A DNA stretch of 64,000 nucleotides. Origin: Cyanoderma ruficeps. Taxonomy: Eukaryota; Chordata; Aves; Passeriformes; Timaliidae. This document shows positions 24,179 through 35,100 of this stretch, piece by piece. The position numbers and the translations under genes are program-made. The stretch spans positions 1,260,007-1,324,006 of the forward strand of contig VZDJ01000011.1 in the NCBI GenBank assembly GCA_008694505.1, in the 5' to 3' direction. The stretch's first letter is position 1. The number at the start of each line of letters is the position of its first letter. The notes under the pieces were generated by a model. It worked only from the letters and a program-made list of their open reading frames with translations. It did no database searches and was not told the origin of the DNA.

Positions 24179-24689
24179 CTTTTGCTTGTCTCTTTTTCTG
24201 CTTTAGTAAAATGACAACTACAAGTTGTTTTCCGTCTTATTGTCTTCCCTGTTCCACTGGGAGGGAGAGTGATAGAGGGCTTAGAGGGCACCAGGCACTC
24301 GGCCAAGGTCAAACCACTACAGTCCTTTTTGGCACCCAGTGGGGTGAGGTAAAGGCAGGTTACATATATATATATGTAATGCTATAGTAAATGGTAAATA
24401 CTAGTTATCAAGTACCAAACTCCTGTGTGGCACACAGCATTTGTCAGCTACAATGCTTATCGGTTTATACTGCTGAGTTTTGGAACATATTGACACAAAT
24501 GGTGATGAGTGAACACACTTCCTTCTCCCTGCACAAGGTAGATGTGAATGATTTTATACTGCAGACTCCCATGGTCATTGCTCAGCCTTATGTAACTTGT
24601 TTAATACTGTTCATAATATTAGCTAATATTATTGGCACACTATGGAATTAATGGATTCTGTCACCATCTTGGCATAAGAGAAAATAACC
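24179..24689. other. Non-coding DNA with short TA microsatellite
   Basis: A short run of TA repeats lies at 24363-24376; nothing else is recognised. Confidence 0.5.
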
Positions 24690-25439
24690 TTTAGGTGAGG
24701 AGCTACTTAAATTTGCCCTGAGGCAGAGTTCCTGGATGGCAGGGTGCATGGAAGGATTTGGGCAGGTTCCTAGGGTGGTTATCTCCTCCCTTTGCCTGGT
24801 ACTTTAAACCTGAACAGGTAAACAACCTAACAAACTGCCCCTTCAACCAATAGAAGGGTGCCTTGTTTATCCCCATGAAAACCAGCAGCTTCTGGCCCTG
24901 TGCTGGGGCCTGGCCTGTGCCTGCTGAGCCACAGTTCAGAGGACACTGTGCCTCCTATCAGAGGACAGTAGCTGGGGTGGGAACCTAAACTGCATTTGAG
25001 GACACTATGGCTGAGACAGGGACTCAAACACAACTACAGTAATTGTCCCAGTAGTGAAAACAAAAAATGAACAAGGCAAGTTACAGACCCATACCGCTGA
25101 TTAGTAAGGTAGAAAGAAAAACACGAAAAAAAAGAAGAAAAGGAAAAAGAAGGAGAGGAAATAACAGTAGGACAGGAGAGGTTAGATTAAGAAGCAAGTC
25201 CTTCAACAAAGAAATTGAAAGGAGCAAGGCAAATCAAACAGGAAACAACCCCTCAACACATCATATTACAGGAGTAATATAGCATAAATGGGTAGCATAT
25301 TTACACAATGAGTCCAAATAGGAAAACTCAATTTGTCAGGAATCCTAGAAGAGATTATGGTTTGCCCAGAAGCCAGAGATTTTGAACATTGCCTGAGAAG
25401 GTGACATGTGCCCAAGAAACACTACCATATATCAAGTTA
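24690..25439 (+). pseudogene. Possible gag/5' part of a degraded ERV interior
   Basis: This block directly precedes the RNase H remnant in the same orientation and is less AT-rich than its surroundings. It includes a Lys/Arg-rich stretch in the 71-codon frame at 25067-25282 (KVERKTRKKRRKGKRRR). A basic stretch of this kind would fit a degraded gag, but I recognise no domain with certainty. Stops occur in all frames across the block. The assignment rests mainly on position next to the RNase H piece. Confidence 0.35.
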
Positions 25440-25832
25440 CCAGAAAACAGAAGAGGCTATGTTTATTTACTGGTGGACTCTGCCATGTGATAGGAAACCA
25501 CTGGAGGTGAAAAGCTGCTGTGTGGAGTCCAACACAATGAGTCACTGAAGCTGCTGAAGGGAAAGATAAATCAAGCCAATTTGCAGAGATGAAAGCCATT
25601 CAACTAGCCCTAGAGACTGCTGAATGAGAAAAGTGGCCTGAACTCTACTTGATTCCTGGATGGTGGCTAATGCCATGTGGGAGTCGCTGCAGCAGTGGAA
25701 GGAAATCAATTGGCAATGCAGAGGTAAACCCATCTGGGCTCCTGAACTGTGGTAGAACATCACTGCATGTGTAGCAAACATGATTCTGAAGGTACCTTGT
25801 GTAGGTGCTCAAATGCCAAGAGACAACAGTTG
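25440..25832 (+). pseudogene. ERV pol remnant: broken RNase H region
   Basis: The sequence resembles the RNase H part of a bird endogenous retrovirus pol gene, in plus orientation. In the frame starting at 25565 one reads SSQFAEMKAIQLALETAE, then a stop at 25625. In another frame WMVANAMW starts at 25657 and continues to a stop at 25753-25755. The same frame then continues to about 25832. The two parts are therefore separated by a stop and a frameshift. An acidic active-site position near 25470 appears altered (Gly where Asp is usual). It cannot encode a working enzyme. There is no flanking LTR pair. The LTR ending at 24172 has its own target duplication and is not part of it. Confidence 0.65.
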
Positions 25833-27776
25833 CTTTTTTTTTTTTTTTAATGTGTGCAGTCTGCAGACAGGAGATTACTTTTTGCATCTGTTAAGAGGGT
25901 CTGAGAGACCAACAGACAAAAAAATCTAGATGTAATGAACTACATTATGCTGAAAATATGTATAGAGACACTGCTATTCTTTTCTGGATCTTCTAGGAAC
26001 TTTTTTTTTTGTCTAGCTTGAGTTTATAAAATTGGCCAGCCATATAATACTGCACCAAAAATAATTGCAGATCTTTTTTTAAATCAAATCTTTATAAAAT
26101 GGCTGTGTGAGAAGACCATTTTAATACAGTTTTAAGCCATAAGAATATGAAAATTTTAATTATATTAATATTTCGCCTTCCCTCAAAAACAGCTATTTAA
26201 AAATCAACAATGCAGGTAGATACATTTTAAACCAAGATTTCATCAAGCAGTTGACAAAAAGCCTGCTGCAATCATTGGAACGATTCCCACTGACCTCAGT
26301 GGTTTTCAGATGAGGGCCCAGATGTGTGTGATGCTATTGTGCTTAACAAAACCAATTCACTCAATTTAACTGGATTGTGTGTTCTCTGTGGAAGACTTAG
26401 GCTTTACCAGGAAAGCTGAAGAACTCAATAGTAAATCATGTCACCAGAAGTGAGAGCTTAGATGGTTATTGAACAGTGTGGTTTTTTACACTGCTTGGAC
26501 AGAAAGAAGGTGCTATCAATGGTTTTCAAACTCAACGGTAGCACAACTTAGCATGATCCACCGTCATTCTTGCAGGTATTGCCAAGCATTTCACCATGAT
26601 AGTTAATCATAAATCTGCACCTGTATAATGTGAAGTTTTCTTTTAATACACGCGGGCATCTGAGGAAATGCTCAGGCTCCCAGCTTGTAAAGTTTCAGCT
26701 TTCTCTCTCTGCTGGAGTTCACATAATGGCTGCTGCAGTGGTAGGTGAGGATTTGTATTTTACTTGGAAACATACTTTCAAAAGAGGCAAAAGATTGCCA
26801 GAAGTTTATGTCATCAGTCTGCCATTTGGCATGCTCGTTCTTCTCTTTCAGCATCAATAAGTAACAAGCAGTTTCCTGCTGCATTTCTAAAGTGGCTTAC
26901 GAAAAAAAAAATTGGACAAAACATTCCTTCCCTCCTTTCCCCAGCAGATTTTAGAGTCTAGTCATTCACTTCATCCATAGAGTGATTTGTGTTACCAGAG
27001 TGACTGATGACCTTGGGTTTGTGTTGAAATGTAAACATTTTCTGTCTTTTAGCACAGCAGAATATTCACTGTAGAATGCTTCAGTCAGGACTTCTCCACC
27101 ACTAATCACCTGATTATACAGTCAGGGAACAGAAACTCTGCCACAGGATTTCAGTGGAGGAGAGCATGTTCTAAATTTCAAATAACAAGTTACTGAAGCC
27201 AGGGGCTCATCAGCAATTCCACAGCTTAATACTGTTACCATTGGGTGTTTGCTGCTTGTTTAACAATTTGACAGCTATTGATGACTAATTAACAAGCCTG
27301 TTAACAGTACTCATGGGGAAAGAAGGTTGTATTGCTGTGCTTAGCAGAGATAAACTTTGATGAAAGAATTAGAAGGCATCATATGCCCTTCCCAACTGTG
27401 GCAGCACTGCACTCTGGCCTTACCTGCCTAAGAAGCCCATTGTGCTAAGGATTAAAACTGGAGTTACATCCTAACAGTCAAATGAGGATTTGTGGAAATT
27501 AGATTTGAAGAAATGGGTAAACCTTGGCTCTTTGCACCATTTCTCACATCAGCTTTTGTTTAAAGCTACATAAAATCAGGCAACCATGTCATGTATTTGG
27601 AAAACAGAAGGAACAGAATCAGCAATTGAAATTACCAAAACACTACTACTTCTTTCCTAGAAAAAATTCAGTTTATTTCTACCCTCACATGAAGCAAACC
27701 AGTTCAGCCAGACAGAAAAGACAGAAATCCAAAGATAGAAAAGCTGCTTTTTTTGGACTGCTTTTCTGAAGCTGCC
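25833..27776. other. Unique non-coding DNA, possible ancient conserved pieces
   Basis: A 15-T run follows the ERV remnant (about 25833-25848). A fragment at about 26252-26325 (gattcccactgacctcagtgg) resembles an old reptile/bird interspersed repeat. The stretch 27190-27330 is rich in TAATTA and GTTAAC-type motifs. No gene is recognised. Confidence 0.45.
26252..26325. repeat. Possible ancient amniote interspersed-repeat fragment
   Basis: The order 'ggaac.attcccactgac.tcagtgg...cagatgagggccc' looks like a widespread old sauropsid repeat ending in a GGGCC-type word. It was recognised by pattern only, in a single degraded copy. Confidence 0.3.
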
Positions 27777-27820
27777 TTTTTTTTTTTTTTTTTTTTTTTT
27801 NNNNNTTTTTTTTTTTTTTT
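27777..27820. repeat. Poly-T tract with 5-base assembly gap
   Basis: Twenty-four T, five N (27801-27805) and fifteen T. This is a homopolymer of unresolved length. It could be the poly-A tail of a minus-strand retrocopy, but the flank shows no recognisable gene body. Confidence 0.9.
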
Positions 27821-30800
27821 AAACCTTCATTTGTGGACAAATCTGTTAACTTTTTTCTTTCTGATTTCATTTAGGATGTGCAAAATAAAGATTGAATGTT
27901 TGGGGTTATAAGAGAAAACTAGTTATTTTAGGATCTTCTTTTCTTGATAAACGTTGTGCATCAAAAGTTCAGGACGTTATATTTGAGACAGAAGAGCCTC
28001 TGACTATCAATATCACTAAGGTAATAAAATATCTGTCACTTTGATATGAGAAATGGTGAGTCAGACCTTACTTGTCTTAAACTTTGTATAAATATGACTT
28101 TTTTTAAAGTTAACATAAAGGAAAAGTTAACAGAACAATGACATCAAAGTAAAACATCTATTTTTTGGCATTTTCAAAAACTAAATTATATTTTTCAATT
28201 TTTTTATTACTGTAAACACAGTTAATTCCTTTTTTCATGCAAAGTACTTAGAGTAATTGTTTTCATTTCACACCTTTGAAACAGTATTTTTAAACAATTA
28301 AAATATAGTTCCTATATTTTCTTTTTTAGGGGGTAGTAAATATATTCTTTAAACCAGCTATTCCTGTAAACAATTTAATAAAAATATATATGAAAAAGAG
28401 CTTTTGGATATTCTCATCTAACAGTACTACTTTTATTTTCTAACCTTAACCCTCTTTTGCTGCAGTAAGAAAAGGAGTTTAAGTTCTTACCAGCATTCAG
28501 GCAACACTTTTAGTAGTGATCTAGAAGTCCTATTTTCTTCAGCAAAAATTAAAAAATGTCTTGTCTTGAATTGTAGAGTTATAGCATCTGTCCAAATGCA
28601 GCAAAAAACTCCATTAAATAAAAAAGGATTATATTCCAGTTTTCTCAGTCGTGGTAGATAGCAGAGTACAAATTATAAGCTATATTACTTATAGTGAATA
28701 GGATGTGAAAATAAAGTTACAATTCCTCATTTAGCTATCATCATCAAATGAGTATCTTGAGATCATAGCAGAGAAAGGACGAAATTTAAATCTGTGCAAT
28801 GTGGCATTTTCAGATGTGTGTAGTGAGTAATTATTTTGCAGTATGTCAGCATAATTACTGTACCCTGAAGACAAAAATTAACTGGTGCATTGTGATAAAG
28901 GTTGCTTTGAATGGAATTGACACTGTGTGTGCAACTCAGCTCATAAGAGTATTAAACATAGTGAAAGCGATAGCATGCCATTAAATCAACTTCAAAATCC
29001 TCTGTGCAGGATTATCCTTTATTTAATTTGGTTCTTCTATTTTAGGTTTCACATGAGAGACACTATAATCCTATCTTCATCAAGCCAGTTTGCCCTTCTC
29101 ACTTTAACAACTGAGGGTCCTTATTGGTTGGCTTTAGATGTCATCTCAGGGGAACACACAAATGCCTCTGAAAAAGCTAATGTGGAAATGACACAGCATT
29201 TAATATGCCTCTAGCCTACCGGATGTCAGAATTTTTCCTTTTAATGGCTATCAATGAACACTAGAAAACTAGTTGACACTGAAAGTTGTTTCATCAGTGC
29301 AACAAGAAAAATAACAATGAAAGAGTGTTTCACTAGAAATCAAGCTAGCAAAAATCAAGGTGTTTATTGTTTTAAAGTAAACAAATAAAACACAATCTTT
29401 TGTTTGCCAGTTCTCCAAGAAAACTATCCCAAGAACTCTGAATCACAGAGGCAGGCAGTGAACAGTGTTTATTTATCCTGCAACAGGGGAGTAAGTACAC
29501 AAAGAACTAATTATGTGACACGGTTTGAGTCCACGTAGATGAGATAAAACCATCAGTAGGAGCAAGATTATACATCAGGCTAGTTGGAAGATTGTCACTG
29601 CCTTCTGCTATCTGTACATGTAACCACCTGAAGAGATAACACCCATAGTGCAGAAATCAACAACAGAGGAAAAAAGCCCCCTGCTTCCCATGAATTTATA
29701 TTTACAATATGGAAGTGGGCAAAAAAGTAGATAAAACTAAATAGTCAGAATCAAAGCAGTGATGGAACACATGCAGTAGAAGTTAGCAAATACATTTTGT
29801 AATCTTTATAAATTGTGGTGGAGGGTGATATGTTCATAGGAAAAGGAAAAAGGAATGAACAGATATGTAGTAAAAGGTTTCTAAATTACCTACGGAACTA
29901 GCTAGTATGAGTAGCAGATCTAGCAAATGAGTAGAATACTACTAGGGAAAAAAAGAGAAGATGGAAAGAAAAAACAGTCCTTTGTTGGTAACCATTAAAA
30001 TTTTAACATTAGAAAACTGACTATTATGGAAAGCAGAGATATGATGTAGTATTTGACTGAAAATAATCTTTACTTCTTACATTCCTAGGATTCCTTTTTT
30101 TGGTCCCTCTATCTACACTGAGCCACAAATGTCACCTAGGACTTACAAAATCAGTGATGTTTGGGTATATTGCAATCTTTGAAAAATTAAATAGGAGGTT
30201 TAAATGCTGACATCAGCCTATTCTATTTAACAGGCCCAGTTCAGTACTGGCTTTGGCTTTGTATGTTGCATAACTTCAAAATTGAAAAAAGTTCCACAGT
30301 AACAAAGAGAATAATGAATGCCTAATTTGCACATTTATTTCACTATCTTCTTACTCAGAATCTGCATACAAGTGCACAGAACTGGAATCACAATATGAAC
30401 TCAGATGGTATAGTCCAGTAATTAGGAACTGAGAAACAAAGGAAAATAAAATATTCTAAGGAGGATTTTAGCCACAGTTGATGATACTGTACCTTAAAAG
30501 ATAGATTTGAATATTTCCTGACTGAGAGACAGAAAAAACAGGTTTTTGAGTCTATATCTTTGGATATTTACCTGGACAAGAGAGACCTACACTTCAGTCT
30601 CCTATCCAATTAATATTTAAACATTATAATTTAAATTTTTAAAAATTTAGGAAAATTTATTCTTGAAGATCAGCTTTTTATGCAATAATGATTATCATAA
30701 AAAGTTAATATTTTATTTTATTTCTCTTGTCTAGCTGATATTTAATGTACCAAAAAGACTTTAACTAGACATAAGTTCAAAAGCTTCAGGGCAGAACATT

Positions 30801-31354
30801 CTACATATGGTGTTGAGTTTCTATGTGGCTAAAATGAAATGGGAATTCACTTTTCCTCACACAGAATGAGAGCAGAATCTAGACTTCTTAGGTAAATCCT
30901 GTAGTCACTGGCCATCAGAAAGAAAGAAGCTTATATGTCCTAAGAAATATATATTGTTTAAGGTTTGCTGTCTCTCCTTTTTTAATACAAAACTGAAGAC
31001 TTATTTATTTTCAAACTAGTGACAACCTCTCCATGTAAAAACAACTCAGATCTATGCTTTCAGTTCCCAAACATGCATGAAAGACAAGACATCCTTTTGC
31101 ATTGCTTTTCTGATGCTGTCTCTTTCTCATCTCCCTGAAGGCTTTGAAATATTGCAAATTTTTAGAGAGAAATTTTGTCCAGGAGAACCAATATTCCCTG
31201 AACAAATACTGAAAATGAATTTTAGTTTTTAGAAATTATACAAACTGTAAGAGTTTATTTTAAAATAAAATTACAGATATTGAAGTACTGATTCATTGTT
31301 CTGATGTGAGTAACATAGTAGAAATCCTGACTGTGGAGCCAAAACCAAAAGGAA
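27821..31354. other. Unique AT-rich non-coding DNA
   Basis: No gene recognised. One stretch at about 29440-29700 may be an LTR relic in minus orientation: ttatttatcc reads as GGATAAATAA on the minus strand, about 50 bp inside a possible end. It has no target duplication and is not called separately. Confidence 0.45.
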
Positions 31355-32135
31355 ATGACAAGGTTAGGGAAGCAAAGCCCCACTTAGAATAGAGTCTGGC
31401 CATGGATATCAAGGACAACAGGAAGGGCTTCTATAGATATGGTGTAAGCAAAAGAAAAATCAGGGATAATGTGGGCCCTTCCTACAAGGAATTAGGAGAC
31501 CTTGCTACCCTGGACAAAGAGAAGACTGAGGTTCTCAATTACTTCTGTGCCTCAGTCTTCAAGGGCTAGTGCTTCAGCCATGCTGTCCAAGCTGAGAAAG
31601 GCAAATGCAGGGACTGGGAGAATGAAGACCCTGTGTCCACTGTAGGAGAAGATCAGGTTCATGATCATCTGAGGAACTGGAATGTGCATAAGACTCAGGA
31701 GATCCTGTGCTAGGTGGCAGATGAAGTTGCTAAGCCACCATCCATCATTTTTTCAGTACACACATGACAACTGAGAGAGAAGAAGGGTGTCCAGCCTGGA
31801 GAAGAGAAGGTTGTGTGGGCACTTCACTCAAAAGGAACTGTAAATGATAGAACAAGGGGGAATATAGGTACAAAATGAAAGAGAGTAGGTTTAGATTAAA
31901 TATTAGGGAGAAACTCTTTGCTATGAGAGCAATGAGTACTGGAACAAGGTGTCCAGAGAAGTTATGGATGTCCCATCCCTGGAAGTGTTCAAGGCCATGT
32001 TGGATGGGGCTCTGAGCAACCTGGTCTAGTGAGAAGTGTTCCTGCCCATGACAGGGGAAATTGCATGTAGGTGATCTTTGATGCCTATTCCAACCTTGTC
32101 ACTTTCTATAACTCTGTTACTGTGATACACAAGGT
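31355..32135 (+). mobile_element. CR1 LINE with most of the reverse-transcriptase region deleted
   Basis: The left part (about 31355-31755) translates to the linker before the CR1 polymerase. DIKDNRKGFYRYGVSKRKIR starts near 31398, and EDQVHDHLRNWNVHK lies near 31650-31695. From about 31775 the sequence jumps to the C-terminal region: gtccagcctggagaagagaa, then text equivalent to the last 350 bp of CR1. The 3' end is the degraded tctataactctgttactgtg near 32110-32130. The intervening polymerase core is absent. Stops and shifts break the remaining frame. Confidence 0.8.
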
Positions 32136-35100
32136 AAAGTAAATTTAACTTATTCCACTTACTGAAATTATGGCTGTTAATGAAATAATAATTAAATTTA
32201 CTAAAAGATGATTTTATCCTGTGCAGTAGTTGGATTTTAATGATAATTTATGATGCATTTGCTGGAGCAATGAAAAGAAATAAACCTTGATGTCATAAAA
32301 AGTTGATGCAGATAATCCACCAACATGAACAAATGCATGAATGAAAGTGATGAGATCAAATATAAGCTGTCAAGATCTTGAAAAAACTTTATTGCATCCA
32401 CTTTCAATCAAATTAAAACTTTTAAACTCAATTACAGGATCTTGTAAAAACAGAAATGTAGTGGTGGCCTTGAAAAGTAAAACCTATCTAGCATCACACT
32501 GAAGGAAACTCAATACTGCAGGCTCTGCAAATAATATTCTCTCTCAAATTATGCAAATTATGCTGCTAAGAAAAAGGTGTTAGAATTGCAGGTGCATTCC
32601 TTTTTGTGACCTGCATAATTCAAAATCGCTTGTATTTCTAATCTTTTTTAGATTTTTTCAGAGAAATAAATTCCTTTTCCTCTCTCCCTCTGCAAATGTC
32701 GATCACCAACCAGTCATCCAAAAATGACAAAGATTAAAGGATATCAGTGGATCAGTACTTACAGAGTATTTATTCTCTAAGACACTAATTAAGTTAAATA
32801 TCTGTTTTTAAAATGTCTTCAATAATGTGATATTTTCATCCACTTAATGACACTTGAAAATTTCAGTCACATGGGCTATGGAGTGAGCATATGTCAAAGG
32901 ATCAAAGCAGCCAAAGAAAGATAGAAATTGCCAATTTCTGGAACCCAGTCAGACAGAATCTCTGTAAGACAGTGTGGAAATGCACCACCACAGGAATACC
33001 TCTGAATCTTATTGTTTCTTACGTTTATCCTTAATTTTTCCATTGTGCTGTCAATTCTCCTTTATGCTGAGGTTGGATGTAAGTCTCAAAATAGTTGGAA
33101 TTTAGGCTTTTTGTTATTTCAGCTGTCACCACAGCAACGTCTGGAGGAATAATTCTAGGAGGAAAGAAAAAGCCTGCTGTGATACTGTCACAACCCTGTA
33201 GCATACTAGTTACCCTCCATCTACACAGTGTGGGGGTGATTTACATGACAAGACAAAACAAGTGCAGGAGATGCAATCTTAAGAGAATTTAATCTCTGAA
33301 AAGGAACTGGCTTTTATGCAGGCATATATTTATGAGTAAAATTTGCTTAGTGTCTCTAGGAAAGATCTAGATGTTTATCCATCATATCTCAAAGGCACTT
33401 GCTGCCCACAAATAAATTAGTGGATGGTTTCTCCATCAGATTAAATCTTTTTAGTGTAAAGATAGAATCTTTTCTCTATGAAATTAGCAATAAATTGTTT
33501 CAATGTGAACAAGTTTCTTCTAACTTTTTTATTGGACATGACAGAAACCTTTTATTTAACCTGTTATGAAAATCAAGAACAGCAGCAAATTCTGTGAAAA
33601 AAAATCCAAATAAATAGTTTAAAGCTGAGAAACGAAATAAAATCTTCTAAAAGAAACATTGGGCTATCCTAAATGATAATATACTTTATAAATATACACA
33701 GTCTAAAGACAAGGGCATAAAATGCAGAAATGTAAAATGTGAGTCTCCTATTTTCTCACTGTTATAAGCAGTGTCTGATTTTGTTTCAGAGCAAATAAAT
33801 TCTCCTCTTTGAGCTTTCCTGTGGTGTACAGAAAATGACCAATCAAATTACTGGGTGAAACAAGTACAAAAGATATATTTTACAGTTTTATAAGATTTCT
33901 GACTTTATGACACATTTTTTCAAACCATAACTGAAGAAATTCTTTCATATCCCCAGCTGCTTCCTATTACAGAAATGCTAATGTTGTCTTTTTTGCCTGT
34001 TTGCATCAAGCTGAAACCTCTGTACTCCATCATGAATGTGTTCTGCCTTGATAAACTTCTAGGTCTTCTTTGGTTCTTTGCTGACTCAGAAAACAGCTGC
34101 ATGCAAGTCCTGACATTCTTTCACTGTTATGAAACAGATGTATTAAAGTAGGCCTGCTATGTAAATAATTTCAGATAATATCCGGAAAAGCTTTTTTGAT
34201 TGCTTTTTGTTTGTTTGTTTGTTTTGGTTTAAGGTTTTATTTTAGTTTGGGTTTCTGTTTGTCTTTTCTGCTGGACAGTCTTTCTATTATAAAACACTGT
34301 ATCTCTCTTTCTTGCAAGAAAAAGAAGAAAGGACTTAAAAGCCATCATCAGCTGTAAAAAGTTTTGCTTTCCAATTGTGATGTTCAATATACATAATTTA
34401 CTTCTTTCTTGTGGGAACTGAAAAAGCAGACAATTTTCACAGTGTTGCAACAAATTTACATAGATAGAGGTTTGAAACAGAGGTGAATTTTTCTTCTTTA
34501 AATATTTGGGGCATAGAAAGTTTCTGAGTGGCAAAAAATATAAAACAAGCAACTACTGTATGCTGTAAGGTGCACATATAGTGTTTATTGATTGGCTTAA
34601 GTAGACACTTGTAAGATTTCAGCATTAGCCCATTGGCTGAAAACTTTTAAAAGCCTTGTAACAAAGAGAACTTTGGCTTCTGTTGTTACAGCATGAGTTT
34701 TATCATCTTTTATGTCTTTGCCTTCCCTGAGACTGATAGTGAAATAAAAAACTGGTGAACGCCTCTCTGTCGCCCAGTCATGTTGTTAGAGATTAGATCC
34801 AACACTTTCTCCCCTCTGTTCTTCCTCCCTTCTTTGACAGTGACAGTGATTATAGCTCTGTTTGTTTTCAGAAAATGGCCTAGAGTCCAGAAGTTAAAAG
34901 AAAAGTATTGTTTGCAAATACAAAAGTTGCCTCTTAATAAACATTTGAGCATAGGTCAGGGCCTGATTCACTCACCAACTTGTAAAATTCTGACCCTTAC
35001 AGTACAGCACACATGAAAGTAAACATAATTATGAATGGCAGCATGTGGATGATATGGCTTGCCAGACACACATGGATTTTTCAAAATAAAAAACAAAGCT

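Noticed and set aside
29440..29700. Possible LTR relic, minus orientation
   Set aside because: Only an AATAAA-like signal (as ttattt) supports it; no ends or target duplication found.
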